Shown: positions 45,423 to 54,725, counted from the stretch's first letter. The stretch is 64,000 nucleotides of DNA from Nitratireductor pacificus pht-3B (GCF_000300335.1 NZ_AMRM01000004.1:182077-246076), one strand, 5' to 3'. Numbers and translations are program-made. The notes: a model not told the origin generated them from the sequence alone.

Positions 45423-46724
45423 CTAGAACATTGCGTTGGGCAACAGCAGGGCGATCTGCGGAAAGGCGATCAGCATGGCCAGGCAGACCATCATCGCGGC
45501 CCAGAAGGGCATGACCCCCGCAAAGACGGACTGCAGCTTCACATCGTCCGCGACCGTCTTGACGACGAAGCAGTTGACGCCGACGGGCGGGCTGATCAGC
45601 CCCATCTCGAGAACGACGACCATGATGACGCCGAACCAGATCGGGTCGAAGCCGAGTGCCATGATCACGGGAAAGACGATCGGCAGGGTGATCACCAGGA
45701 GCGACAGTCCCTCGATGAACATGCCCAGCACCGCATAGGCGATCAGCAGAAGGATGATCGTCCCGTATGGCCCGAGGCCGAGGCCCGTGAACATGGCCGC
45801 CGCGTCGCGCGGCAGTTCCGACAAGGCGATGAACGGCGAGAATGCGCTGGCGCCGATCAGGATGAGGAAACACATGCCCGACGTCTGGAGCGTCTCGAGG
45901 ACGACATGCCTGATGACCTCCGGGCGCGCCTGCCGCCGCAGCACGAGCATGACGAGCGCAAACGCCGCGCCGACGCCCGCCGCCTCCACCGGGGTGAACA
46001 CGCCGGTGTAGATGCCGCCGATGGTGAGCACGATGATGGTCAGGATGCCGAGCGCGCGGCGCGAGGCGGCTAGGCGCTCCGCCGTGCTCGAAAGCGGCCC
46101 GGCGGGACCCTCCGCCGGCCTGAAGTGAACGATCAGGGCGATGACGAGCAGGAACAGCGCGGTGAGCAGGATGCCCGGCAGCACGCCCGCCATGAACAGC
46201 CGCCCGATGGATTGCTCCGTCAGGATGGCATACATGACGAAGCCGGTCGACGGAGGGATGAGGATCCCCAGCGTGCCGCCGGCGGCGATGACGCCGGTGG
46301 ACAGTCTGCTGCCGTAGTTGAAACGCCGCATCTCGGGATAGGCGACGCGGCCCATCGTGACCGCCGAGGCGATGGACGAGCCGGAGAGCGCTGCGAAGCC
46401 CGCGCAGCCAAGAACGGTCGCGCCGGCAAGTCCTCCCTTCCGATGGCCGAACCAGGAATAGGCCGCTGTGTAGAGATCCCTGCTGAGGCCGCTGGCGGAT
46501 GCGAGATTGCCCATCAGGATGAACAGCGGCAGCACCGAAAGATCGTACATGGACGCGATCTCGAAGGCCTGGCCCGAGATCGTGTAGGCCGCCGCGTTCA
46601 ACGACGACAGGCTGACGATCCCCACGAAACCCACGAGCAGCATGGCGATGCCGACGGGCATGCCGAGGCCCATCAGGACGAACAGCGCGGCAAAGCCTGC
46701 AAGGCCGGTCATGGTCGCGCTCAT
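45423..46724 (-). CDS. dctM: TRAP transporter large permease, DctM family
   Basis: Inner-membrane transporter of 433 residues from the ATG at 46724; the longer upstream frame overlaps dctQ. About twelve membrane segments, with DctM signatures GMPVGIAMLLVGFVG, FAALSGSSIASAVTMGRVAY, LGILIPPSTGFVMYAI, GVFTPVEAAGVGAAFALV and LISPPVGVNCFVV. It overlaps dctQ by 4 bases. Beside the dehalogenase it most likely imports a halogenated aromatic or other organic acid. Confidence 0.93.
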   Translation of the reverse strand: MSATMTGLAGFAALFVLMGLGMPVGIAMLLVGFVGIVSLSSLNAAAYTISGQAFEIASMYDLSVLPLFILMGNLASASGLSRDLYTAAYSWFGHRKGGLAGATVLGCAGFAALSGSSIASAVTMGRVAYPEMRRFNYGSRLSTGVIAAGGTLGILIPPSTGFVMYAILTEQSIGRLFMAGVLPGILLTALFLLVIALIVHFRPAEGPAGPLSSTAERLAASRRALGILTIIVLTIGGIYTGVFTPVEAAGVGAAFALVMLVLRRQARPEVIRHVVLETLQTSGMCFLILIGASAFSPFIALSELPRDAAAMFTGLGLGPYGTIILLLIAYAVLGMFIEGLSLLVITLPIVFPVIMALGFDPIWFGVIMVVVLEMGLISPPVGVNCFVVKTVADDVKLQSVFAGVMPFWAAMMVCLAMLIAFPQIALLLPNAMF

Positions 46725-47236
46725 CGGGATTGCCTTTTGACGAGTTGCGGGAAGAGCAGGATCAGCGCTCCCAGGGCGAGGCCGCCTGCCAGAAGCAGGT
46801 AGAAGGGGGCATGCGATATCAGGAGCAGCATCGTCGTCTCGCCGAACCTGGTGGCTTCCAGACCGTTCAGCAGACAGCGCCATGCGAGATAGCCGAGCAT
46901 GACCGCGCCGACCCAGCGCAGGACGGCATCGACCATGCGGCCGAGCGCCGGGGGCAGCATGTCGGCCAGGATATCGATCCTGATCGCCTGCCCTGCGAGA
47001 ATGCAGAGCGGCAGCGCGGCGGCGACAGTGGTGACCAGGAGCACCTGGGTGATGTCGTTGGCGCCGAACAGCGGGGCGTTGAACAGACTGCGGCCGAGCG
47101 CGTCGTAGACGGACAGGACCATCATCGCGCAGAGGGCGATGCCCCCCGCGACACCCAGGGCGAGCTTCATGAGACGGCCCAGCGCCGTCACTGTGCCGGC
47201 TTCCGGCACAGTTTCGTTTTCGATCCGGTTCTCCAT
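46721..47236 (-). CDS. dctQ: TRAP transporter small permease, DctQ family
   Basis: A 171-residue inner-membrane protein with four hydrophobic segments, preceded by a short cytoplasmic N-terminus. The conserved DctQ stretch reads IDILADMLPPALGRMVDAVL, with a membrane span AVMLGYLAWRCLLNGLEATR following. It couples DctP and DctM. Its stop overlaps the dctM start, and dctP ends 13 bases upstream. Confidence 0.9.
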   Translation of the reverse strand: MENRIENETVPEAGTVTALGRLMKLALGVAGGIALCAMMVLSVYDALGRSLFNAPLFGANDITQVLLVTTVAAALPLCILAGQAIRIDILADMLPPALGRMVDAVLRWVGAVMLGYLAWRCLLNGLEATRFGETTMLLLISHAPFYLLLAGGLALGALILLFPQLVKRQSR

Positions 47237-47249
47237 GATGCGGCTGGCG

Positions 47250-48248
47250 TCAGCGGCTTGTCACGGTGGAGAGGATCATCTTAGCGTCGAAACCGCCCTT
47301 GGCCGCTGCTTCCTCGGCCAGCGCATCGAGCACGTCCTGGCTCTTGTCGGTCAGTTCGGCGACGGAGGCTTCGTCCAGCGTGATGAACTCCAGCGCAGCC
47401 TCTTTGGCCAGGGCCAGCCCGTCCGCTCCCGCCTTGTCGAATGCGGCTGCCGCCGTCATGGACAGGTCGCGGCCGCTGACCTTCTCGAGCGCGGCCTGCT
47501 CGTCCGGCGAAAGGGCCGCCCAGCTGTCCTTGTTCATCGCCAGATAGAAGGTGGCCAGCGGGCTCGGCAGGTTGGTGACGAGATATTTGCCGACCTCGTG
47601 CAGTTTGTAGGAACCGATCCCCGATGGCCCGATCCAGACCGCGTCGACGATACCGGTGCTCATGGCGTTGTAGGTTTCGGTCGTCGGCGTCGAGACGGGG
47701 ATTGCACCCCAGGCCTCGGCCATCTTGGCGGCGGCGGGATCGGGAACGCGGATTTTCATGCCCGCCAGATCTGCGATGCCGCGAACCGGCTTCTCGCGCG
47801 TGATCAGGATGGCCGGGCTGTTGGTCCAGAAGGCAAGCATCTTGACTTGAGCGAAATCGGGCTCGAACAGTTCATAATGGTCCCACAGGGCGGTCGTGCC
47901 GGCCTCGGGGGTCTCGAACAGGCCGGGCAGGTTCATCAATGTCGTGCGCGGAAACTGTTCGGGCGTGTATTCCGGAATACCGAAGACGATGTCGGCGATC
48001 CCGGTGACGACGCGCTTGTACTGCTGGACCGGTCCGGCCCCGAGCTCACCGGAGGGATAGACCTTGATCGTGGAGGTGCCATTGGCGGCGGCGTTGAATG
48101 CTTCGGCCATCGGCGTGATCGCGGCGCGATCCATCGGATGCTGCGGCGGTACGAAGGATGCAAGTTTCAATTCGCGGGCTTCGGCAAATGTCGCCGCGCA
48201 GACCAATGCCACGGCCGCTAAGGCCGCGGGCAGCTTTCCAGAAAACAT
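47250..48248 (-). CDS. dctP: TRAP transporter substrate-binding protein, DctP family
   Basis: Periplasmic binding protein of 332 residues with signal peptide (LPAALAAVALVCAATFAEA). Family marks: LKLASFVPPQHPMDRAAITP, IKVYPSGELGAGPVQQYKRV, MKIRVPDPAAAKMAEAWGAI with the expected carboxylate-binding arginine, and TETYNAMSTGIVDAVWIGPS. First gene of the dctPQM operon, transcribed away from marR across a shared promoter region, so MarR is the probable repressor. Confidence 0.93.
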   Translation of the reverse strand: MFSGKLPAALAAVALVCAATFAEARELKLASFVPPQHPMDRAAITPMAEAFNAAANGTSTIKVYPSGELGAGPVQQYKRVVTGIADIVFGIPEYTPEQFPRTTLMNLPGLFETPEAGTTALWDHYELFEPDFAQVKMLAFWTNSPAILITREKPVRGIADLAGMKIRVPDPAAAKMAEAWGAIPVSTPTTETYNAMSTGIVDAVWIGPSGIGSYKLHEVGKYLVTNLPSPLATFYLAMNKDSWAALSPDEQAALEKVSGRDLSMTAAAAFDKAGADGLALAKEAALEFITLDEASVAELTDKSQDVLDALAEEAAAKGGFDAKMILSTVTSR

Positions 48249-48340
48249 GGTTCCCTCCCGTTATGCCGCTCGATGGCGGTTCTCGTTCAATTCTGGTTTG
48301 ATTCCGGACAGCGCGAACCATTTGCCTCCCAGCACGTTCG

Positions 48341-48388
48341 CGTCTAACACTTATATTATGAACACAGTTAATTGACAATGACAACTAT
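48341..48388. promoter_or_regulatory. Divergent promoter/operator between TRAP operon and marR
   Basis: An AT-rich island in GC-rich DNA. On the minus strand TTGTCA is followed after 16-18 bases by CATAAT/ATATAA, a sigma-70-like promoter for dctP. On the plus strand TTGACA abuts the marR start. Repeated TGACA words (TTGACAATGACAA) give a plausible MarR binding site overlapping both. Confidence 0.5.
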
Positions 48389-48844
48389 ATGACTGAAGAT
48401 CAGATTTATCAGCTCCGCGACGGGCTTGGTTTCCGCATGTCGCGCACAGCGCGCGTGATGGAGCGCCACTACGAGCAGCTTCTGGCCGAAATCGGCCTGT
48501 CGCGCCTGATGTGGTGTGTCCTCGTGATGGTGGGCAGCTATGGCATCGCCGCACCTTCGGCGATGGCCGAGTTCCTCAGCGTCAACAGAACCGCTATCTC
48601 GCGCGTGCTGAGGGAGATGGAGAAGCAGGGGCTCGTCCTGCGGCGGCAACAGGATGGGGACCGGCGGGGCCGCGATATCGGCCTGACGGAGCTGGGGCAG
48701 CACAAACTGGAGGTGTTCCTGCCCAAGGCGACGCTCACGACCGAGCATTTCAAGAGCAAGCTCACGGAAGACGAGTTCGAGATGCTCAAGACCGTGTTGG
48801 ACAAGATGATGGAAGGCGAGGAGGGTGCGCTGCCGGCCCTTTGA
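48389..48844 (+). CDS. MarR-family transcriptional regulator
   Basis: A 151-residue winged-helix repressor. The core is DGLGFRMSRTARVMERHYEQ (dimerisation helix), GIAAPSAMAEFLSVNRTAIS (recognition helix) and the wing LRRQQDGDRRGRDIGLTELG. MarR proteins in degradation clusters usually release DNA on binding an aromatic acid. It lies between the divergent TRAP operon and the reductive dehalogenase gene, which starts 34 bases after its stop. It probably controls both. Confidence 0.92.
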   Translation: MTEDQIYQLRDGLGFRMSRTARVMERHYEQLLAEIGLSRLMWCVLVMVGSYGIAAPSAMAEFLSVNRTAISRVLREMEKQGLVLRRQQDGDRRGRDIGLTELGQHKLEVFLPKATLTTEHFKSKLTEDEFEMLKTVLDKMMEGEEGALPAL

Positions 48845-48878
48845 GCTCTCCGGAGAGATCAAAGGCAATCAACGCCCC

Positions 48879-51800
48879 ATGCGCTTCTTCAGCTACAAGA
48901 ACCGTCCGTTTCACCTGGGTCCCTATCCGCTCGAAAGACTGAAGCGCAGCGAGACGCAGCCGCATTTCGACGACGTTCCGGCGATGAACGCGGCTGTGCC
49001 GGGCGGAGCGGGGGAGGAGACGCTGGCCGATCCGCTCCAGCTCTTCGTCGGAATGCTGGACGTCATTCGCAACGGTCCCGTGGCGGCGAAGCGCTCGATC
49101 ATCCCCGATTCCCCGGAGGAGCGCGCCCGCCACATGAAGGCTGCGGGCATGTTCTTCGACGCGACCATGGCGGGCATCTGCCGCCTCCCGGCGCAGGCGC
49201 TGCTCGAGCGGTCGCTCCGCAACCCGGTGATCGACGATCTCGCCAGACGGGCCGAGAACATCGAAACCAAGACGTTTGCCTCCGGCATCGACGCCATCAT
49301 GGCGGATGTCAGGGATTCCGCGCGCGCCAGGCTCGGCAGCGTCGCCGATCACAGCCATGCCATCGTCTACCTGGTCGAGCATCCCCGCGAACCCCGGGCG
49401 GATGAGCCGGGCGGCGGCTGGCTTGCGGGAACCACCGAGCAGCGCTCGGCGCTGCGGGTCGCGGAAGTGGCGGTGGTCCTTGCCAACTATCTGCGCATTC
49501 TCGGATACCCCGCCCGCGCCCACACGATGACCAGCACGGACGTGCATCTGGGCAAGCTGGCGCTGGCCGCCGGACTGGTCGAGAAGCGCGGCAGTTCCGG
49601 CGGCGTGGAACTGGTCAATCCCTATGTCGGCACGCGCTACAGCCTGGCCGCCGTGACGACCACCTGCGAGATGGCGGTCGACAAGCCGCTGGCCGCGCGC
49701 GGACTGGCTGACAGATGGCGCTCGCACGGTCCCGCCTGGTGGGTCGGCAAGGGGTTTTACAAGAGCGCCCTGAACAGGACGCCCTATGCCGGACGTGATT
49801 TCGCCAAGGGTGCGCTGCCCTTCGAGAAGTTGAAATCCGTCGACGAACCCACGACCTTCATCGACGAACCCCGGGTGCCAAGGGTTCCGAAGCGCGCCGA
49901 CATGTTCGCCCGTGCCCTGTTCGGCGACATGGGCAAGGGAATGCAGGCCGCCGCCAAGGGCGGACACTACGTCCTCAAGAGCCCGATCGGCTACTGCGCG
50001 CGCCGTGCGCTCGGGGCGTTCATGCTTCTGCAGAATGGCGAGAAGGCGCCGCATGTCGCGGCCAGCGCGAAGGATCCGCAGAAGAACGCGCATGACGTCA
50101 AGGCCGCGCTGTATTTCCTCGGATGCGATGCCGTCGGCATCTCGCGCTGCCCGGACTACGCCTATTATTCGCACGACGCCAACGGCAATCCGATCACGCC
50201 CTACCACAACAATGCCATCTCGACGATCATCGACCAGGGCCACGAAACGATGGAAGGCTCGAGCGGTGATGACTGGATCGCCGTCGCGCAGTCGATGCGC
50301 GCCTATCTGCGTTCGCAGATCCTGGGCGGCGTCGTGGCCGAGCAGATCCGCCGGCTCGGCTATTCCGCCCGCGTCCACTCGGTCGTCGACGGCGAGGTCC
50401 TGCAGCCACCGTTGCTCCTCCTGTCAGGGCTGGGCGAGGTCAGCCGCATCGGCGACGTGATCCTCAATCCCCTGCTCGGTCCGCGCCTGAAATCCGGCGT
50501 GGTGACGACCGACATGCCACTTGTCCACGACAAGCCGATCGACTTCGGCCTCCAGGCCTTCTGCGGTGCCTGCAACAAATGCGCGCGCGAATGCCCCTCC
50601 GGATCGATCCCCGCCGGCCCGAAGAAGATGTTCAACGGCTACGAGATCTGGAAGTCGGATGCTGAGAAATGCACGCGCTACCGCGTCACCAACGCGGCCG
50701 GCGCGATGTGTGGTCGGTGCATGAAGACCTGTCCCTGGAACCTGGAAGGCCTGTTCGTCGAGGCGCCTTTCCGCTGGGTGGCGATGCACATGCCGCGCGC
50801 CGCGCGTTTCCTTGCCTGGCTGGACGACCGGCTGGGCAACGGCCGCATCAATCCCGTCAAGAAATGGTGGTGGGATGTCGAGCTTGGCGCCGACGGTTCC
50901 TACACGCCGGCCAGCCAGGTCAACACGCGCGAGATCAACCCGAACCTGGTTCTCAGGAGCGAGGATCAGACGCTGGCGGCCTACACGGCGGACCTGACGC
51001 CGCCGCCCTATCCCTTTCCGTTTCCGCTGGACCGCGAAAAGGGGATCGCGGCCTATCGCAGCCTGCTCGATCCCGCCGACTATCGGGCGCGTCTTGCCGA
51101 GGGACGCACCGAAGGCCTCGTCTCCCTGCCGAAAGCGCCCGAAGGGCCGGCTCCCGTCATCCAGGTGCGGCTCGACAAGGTCGAGATGATGTCGAACGCG
51201 ATCGCCCGCTACGAGTTCGTATCAGCCGACGGCGCGCCTTTGCCGCCCTTCGAGGCGGGGGCGCATATCGACGTGGTGGTCGCGCCGGAATATTTCCGCC
51301 AGTACAGCCTGGCCGGCGATCCCGCCGACGCCGGCCGCTACGTCATCGGCGTGCTCCGCGAGGATGAGGGGCGGGGCGGGTCGAAACTGATGCACCGCAT
51401 CTTCGACGCGGGGCGAAAGGTGTTCATCTCCCGGCCGATCAATCATTTCCCGCTCCACGAGGACGCCAATCGCAGCATCCTGATCGGCGGCGGGATCGGC
51501 ATCACGCCGATGATCGCCATGGCGCACCGGCTGCACCGGATCGGCAAGCCGTTCCAGCTGCACTACAGCATCCGCAGTCGCGCGACAGGCGGCTTCCTCG
51601 ACACGCTGGAAGAGGCTCCATGGCGTGACCTTGTTCATCTGCACGTCTCTTCCGAGGGACAGCGGGCCGAACTCGAGACCATCCTCGGACCCTATCAAGA
51701 CGGCGATCATGTCTACACCTGCGGCTCGCCGCAGTTTATGGACGGCGTCTTCGATGCAGCGCTCGCGCAGGGCTGGCCGCATGATTCCATGCACCGGGAG

Positions 51801-52094
51801 TATTTCGCGCTTCCGGAAACGCCGGACTGGGTCAATCACGAATTCCGCCTGAAACTCGCCCGCAGCGGCCAGACGCTGACGGTGCCCGCCGACCGGAGCG
51901 CCACCGACATGCTGACCGAAATCGGCATTCATGTGGACACGAAATGTTCGGAAGGCATCTGCGGCGTCCCTTTGATCGACGGCGATGTGAAGCATCGCGA
52001 TTTCGTGCTATCCAACAAGGAGCGGGCAGAACGAATGCTGCTGTGCTGTTCGCGCGCGGCGGCGAAGGACAGTGAACTGGTGATCGATCTGTAG
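48879..52094 (+). CDS. rdhA: Catabolic reductive dehalogenase fused to a ferredoxin-reductase domain (BhbA/NpRdhA-like)
   Basis: A 1071-residue cytoplasmic fusion with no Tat signal. Residues 1 to about 700 are a B12-type reductive dehalogenase. The two iron-sulfur motifs are C562/C565/C568/C572 (CGACNKCARECPSG) and C598 with C611/C614/C618 (AMCGRCMKTCPWN). Residues about 755-1071 resemble phthalate dioxygenase reductase: flavin motif RQYS (807-810), NAD(P)-site GGGIGITPM (from 870), CGSPQFMDG, and a C-terminal [2Fe-2S] domain. There the cysteines are C1023, C1028 and C1056/C1057; the expected third ligand in CGxC is absent (CGVP). It would draw electrons from NAD(P)H to dehalogenate an imported aromatic compound. 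MarR and TRAP genes adjoin it. Confidence 0.9.
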   Translation: MRFFSYKNRPFHLGPYPLERLKRSETQPHFDDVPAMNAAVPGGAGEETLADPLQLFVGMLDVIRNGPVAAKRSIIPDSPEERARHMKAAGMFFDATMAGICRLPAQALLERSLRNPVIDDLARRAENIETKTFASGIDAIMADVRDSARARLGSVADHSHAIVYLVEHPREPRADEPGGGWLAGTTEQRSALRVAEVAVVLANYLRILGYPARAHTMTSTDVHLGKLALAAGLVEKRGSSGGVELVNPYVGTRYSLAAVTTTCEMAVDKPLAARGLADRWRSHGPAWWVGKGFYKSALNRTPYAGRDFAKGALPFEKLKSVDEPTTFIDEPRVPRVPKRADMFARALFGDMGKGMQAAAKGGHYVLKSPIGYCARRALGAFMLLQNGEKAPHVAASAKDPQKNAHDVKAALYFLGCDAVGISRCPDYAYYSHDANGNPITPYHNNAISTIIDQGHETMEGSSGDDWIAVAQSMRAYLRSQILGGVVAEQIRRLGYSARVHSVVDGEVLQPPLLLLSGLGEVSRIGDVILNPLLGPRLKSGVVTTDMPLVHDKPIDFGLQAFCGACNKCARECPSGSIPAGPKKMFNGYEIWKSDAEKCTRYRVTNAAGAMCGRCMKTCPWNLEGLFVEAPFRWVAMHMPRAARFLAWLDDRLGNGRINPVKKWWWDVELGADGSYTPASQVNTREINPNLVLRSEDQTLAAYTADLTPPPYPFPFPLDREKGIAAYRSLLDPADYRARLAEGRTEGLVSLPKAPEGPAPVIQVRLDKVEMMSNAIARYEFVSADGAPLPPFEAGAHIDVVVAPEYFRQYSLAGDPADAGRYVIGVLREDEGRGGSKLMHRIFDAGRKVFISRPINHFPLHEDANRSILIGGGIGITPMIAMAHRLHRIGKPFQLHYSIRSRATGGFLDTLEEAPWRDLVHLHVSSEGQRAELETILGPYQDGDHVYTCGSPQFMDGVFDAALAQGWPHDSMHREYFALPETPDWVNHEFRLKLARSGQTLTVPADRSATDMLTEIGIHVDTKCSEGICGVPLIDGDVKHRDFVLSNKERAERMLLCCSRAAAKDSELVIDL

Positions 52095-52256
52095 AAGCCG
52101 GCCGGCGAGGGAGCTTCGGGCTGCGCCGTCCCTCTGATCGAGGGCGATGTCGAGCATCGCGATTTCGTTCTGTCCAACAAGGAGAGGGCGGAACGAATGC
52201 TGCTGTGCTGTTCGCGCGCGGCGGCGAAGGACGGTGAACTGGTGATCGATCTGTAG
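52095..52256 (+). pseudogene. Tandem copy of the dehalogenase 3' end
   Basis: Bases after the rdhA stop repeat its last part with a 162-base period, at roughly 93% identity by eye. In the same frame, codons 52119-52254 give GCAVPLIEGDVEHRDFVLSN and so on to VIDL and a TAG. This copy has no start or upstream domain. It keeps a cysteine (GCAVPL) that aligns with the third [2Fe-2S] ligand missing from the intact gene. A third repeat start (to 52284) follows and then similarity ends. Confidence 0.85.
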
Positions 52257-52569
52257 AAGCCGGCCGGCGAGGGAGCTTCGGGCTTCGTCGCCTCATACGC
52301 GAAAATGCGGCTGCGCATATGGAGGCGACGAAGAAACCTGTTTGATGGCGCCTGCGGGTCGCGGATCGATTGCGCCTTTGCGGGTATCATGTGGTGGTAG
52401 CCTCTTGGTCTTCAACCACCGACGCAGATAATAAACCGATATTTATCAACAGGTTGTAATGTCTTGTGCGTTCGGTGAGCGCCTGGAATTCTGGCTTGCA
52501 GGGAAGGAAACAACCCCCGATTTCCTTCCGGTCCTCCCGACAGCAAGCGGTGAGGTTCCGCCCGCGGTT
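52257..52569. other. Junction region after the dehalogenase repeats
   Basis: No gene is seen in these 313 bases. They hold the end of the 162-base repeat, a hairpin (52283-52333) and an AT-rich patch at about 52427-52461 that includes a consensus-like IHF site, TATCAA-N4-TTG (52444-52456). Base composition shifts to lower GC beyond this point. Confidence 0.5.
52283..52333. terminator. Long hairpin after the dehalogenase repeats
   Basis: Arms CTTCGTCGCCTC (52283-52294) and its exact complement (52322-52333) enclose a loop that can pair further (CATACGC / GCGCATATG). Likely terminator of the rdhA transcript. Confidence 0.55.
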
Positions 52570-54720
52570 CTAACCATCGTGCAACGCAACGAAACGAATG
52601 AGACTGGCCAGACGCCCAATTGAAAAAGGCTTCTCGATGATCTGGATCTTCTCGTGCTCGACCCAGTGATTGTTCGTTTCGAGCCGGGTCGCCGTTGTGA
52701 TGATCACCGAGACAAGATGAGGCGTACGGGCGAGCGCCTCATCTATGACATTCCCCGCCGAATGGCCGCGGCCGAGATTGAGATCCGTAATCAGGACGAA
52801 GGGAGCGCGTGCATTTCGAATGGCGCGCCTTGCCTGCTCAGGCGCGGTATACGCGGCCACAGTGCAGCCCAGTTGCTTCAGGCCTTCAAGGGTTGCGGCG
52901 TGGACGTCCGCACTGTCCTCCAAGAAGATGATCTTCAGGCCGCTCACGGGTTCGCGGAGCCTTGATGTGGGCAGGCCGTTGCCTGCATTCTTTGCCGGCG
53001 GCTCACAGGTCTGAAGAGACAAGGCGAAGCGGGTGCCTCCGGATTCCGGTGAGGTGAAAGTCAGCTCGCTCTTCATCGCGGCTGCTAGCGCAAAGCTGAT
53101 TGAGAGACCCAGGCCGTAGCCCTTCAAATCCGATCTCTCGCCACTGCCACGCGCATCAAGCGCATCCAGGTTCAATCCCGGCCCATTGTCTGCCACGATC
53201 AGCGTGCAGACCTTCCCCCGGTTCTCACTTCTGAGTTCGATCGCGCCCTCTTGCGCGTATTGGATGGCATTGATCAGGAGGTTGCTGAGAATCCTGTAGA
53301 GCGCATTCTCGTCGCCTTGGACGAACGTCCGATCGCGCGGCATTTCGACCTTGAGTGCGGCTCCCGTATTCTGGGCGCGCGGCGAAAAATCCGCCGTGAT
53401 GCGGCTGAAGAGAGCAGCGAGATCGACCGGGACCTGCTTGGCGGTGAAGGTTCCGGCTTCCAATTTCGACATATCGAGGATCGAATTGAAAAGCCCCACG
53501 GTCTCCTGCATGAGAGCCGCCAGTTGATCCACTGTTTCGCGCGATCGGACCGGCAGCGCTTTGCGGTCGATTCCACCGATCAGCAGCCCCATCGCATGAA
53601 TCGGCTGGCGCAGATCGTGACTGGCGGCCGCCAACAGGGTGGATTTCGATCTGTTTGCCTTCTCCGCTTCGCGGCGGGCATCGACCGCTGTTTCATTGAG
53701 AGCCACAAGGCGGCTTTCGCGTTCGGCTATCGCATTGGTCAGCCACGCGAAAGAGGCTTCCATCAGCGTGATTTCATTGCGCGCTTCACCGCTTGGGGCG
53801 CTTTGGCCGTCATATGCATTCATCCTGCGGGTCAGTTCCTGGATGCGGCCGACGACATTCTTGTCGAGATAGGAATAGATGAAGGCGCCAACGGTAGCGA
53901 AGGCGAGAAAACAGGCGAGTATCAGGTACAGGTTTATCTGGATGAGCGACTGAATGGACCCGCTGCGAGCGTTGGCCTCCGATATCAGGCGTGATGACAT
54001 GAAGCGGGTGGCATCGGTCAGACGGTCAGACAACTGAGTATAGTGGTGCAGGCGGCCTTGAATGGTCGTTTCGATCTCGATGATGTCGCGTCGCTGTTCC
54101 AGCAGGTCAGTGCCCAGTTCCAGCAGGCCCGGGGTTTTTGCCTCAGCCATCATCGCTTGAAGCGGCCCGCCGAGCCGGTCGACCTGACGGAGGCGTGTGG
54201 CCGCTTCCACATTCCTGGACCACAGCAGGAAGTCCTTGCCGATGTCCGATGATGCAGCCTTCTCCCGAGCGCGTTCCTCCAGGGTTCGGGCAAGCGCCTC
54301 GGATCGCAGTCGGCGAGTACTCAGCGCGCCCATTTCATCAAGGTTTTCAACCAGCGCCACCAGCGTACGATTGATCTCTGCGTACTCTCCAGGTCGCAGT
54401 TGAAACTCGCGTAGCCGCTCTTTCTGCCGGTTGATGGCATCCAGCTGATCGCGCGTTTGAATGCGGATCGTATCGAGCGCGATCTCGGATCTCGCCGTCA
54501 GCAGCAGGCCCATCTGGTTTGTAAGGCCAGAGATGTCCGCATTGAGCCGGGTGGCTACCGTGGCTTGAGGCAGGTCAGCCTCCACCATCCGTTCGAATTC
54601 CTGGCGGATGGATTGTATGCCGAAGACGGCCACAAATCCGATGGCCGCCGCACCGATCGACATGCATAACAGGGTGAGAAAGACGATACGCCCCACGCTG
54701 CTGGCCGACGAGTCGCGCAT
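52570..54720 (-). CDS. Hybrid sensor histidine kinase with periplasmic helical domain and receiver
   Basis: A 716-residue membrane kinase from the ATG at 54720, 5 bases after the binding-protein gene. Two membrane segments (about 10-35 and 262-285) flank a long helical periplasmic domain. A HAMP-like linker leads to the HisKA box with H368 (LLAAASHDLRQPIHAMGLLI), then N and G boxes (LSNLLINAIQYA, DNGPGLNLD, KGYGLGLSIS) and a C-terminal receiver with D646 (LITDLNLGRGH). It lacks a DNA-binding output, so phosphate should pass to a separate regulator, perhaps the NarL-type protein at 62992. The binding protein encoded just upstream is a likely sensing partner, as in TorT-TorS. Confidence 0.85.
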   Translation of the reverse strand: MRDSSASSVGRIVFLTLLCMSIGAAAIGFVAVFGIQSIRQEFERMVEADLPQATVATRLNADISGLTNQMGLLLTARSEIALDTIRIQTRDQLDAINRQKERLREFQLRPGEYAEINRTLVALVENLDEMGALSTRRLRSEALARTLEERAREKAASSDIGKDFLLWSRNVEAATRLRQVDRLGGPLQAMMAEAKTPGLLELGTDLLEQRRDIIEIETTIQGRLHHYTQLSDRLTDATRFMSSRLISEANARSGSIQSLIQINLYLILACFLAFATVGAFIYSYLDKNVVGRIQELTRRMNAYDGQSAPSGEARNEITLMEASFAWLTNAIAERESRLVALNETAVDARREAEKANRSKSTLLAAASHDLRQPIHAMGLLIGGIDRKALPVRSRETVDQLAALMQETVGLFNSILDMSKLEAGTFTAKQVPVDLAALFSRITADFSPRAQNTGAALKVEMPRDRTFVQGDENALYRILSNLLINAIQYAQEGAIELRSENRGKVCTLIVADNGPGLNLDALDARGSGERSDLKGYGLGLSISFALAAAMKSELTFTSPESGGTRFALSLQTCEPPAKNAGNGLPTSRLREPVSGLKIIFLEDSADVHAATLEGLKQLGCTVAAYTAPEQARRAIRNARAPFVLITDLNLGRGHSAGNVIDEALARTPHLVSVIITTATRLETNNHWVEHEKIQIIEKPFSIGRLASLIRFVALHDG

Positions 54721-54725
54721 GAGCG

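Noticed and set aside
48845..48878. Cobalamin riboswitch ahead of the B12-dependent dehalogenase
   Set aside because: The gap is too short and no B12-box sequence was seen; control is more likely through MarR.
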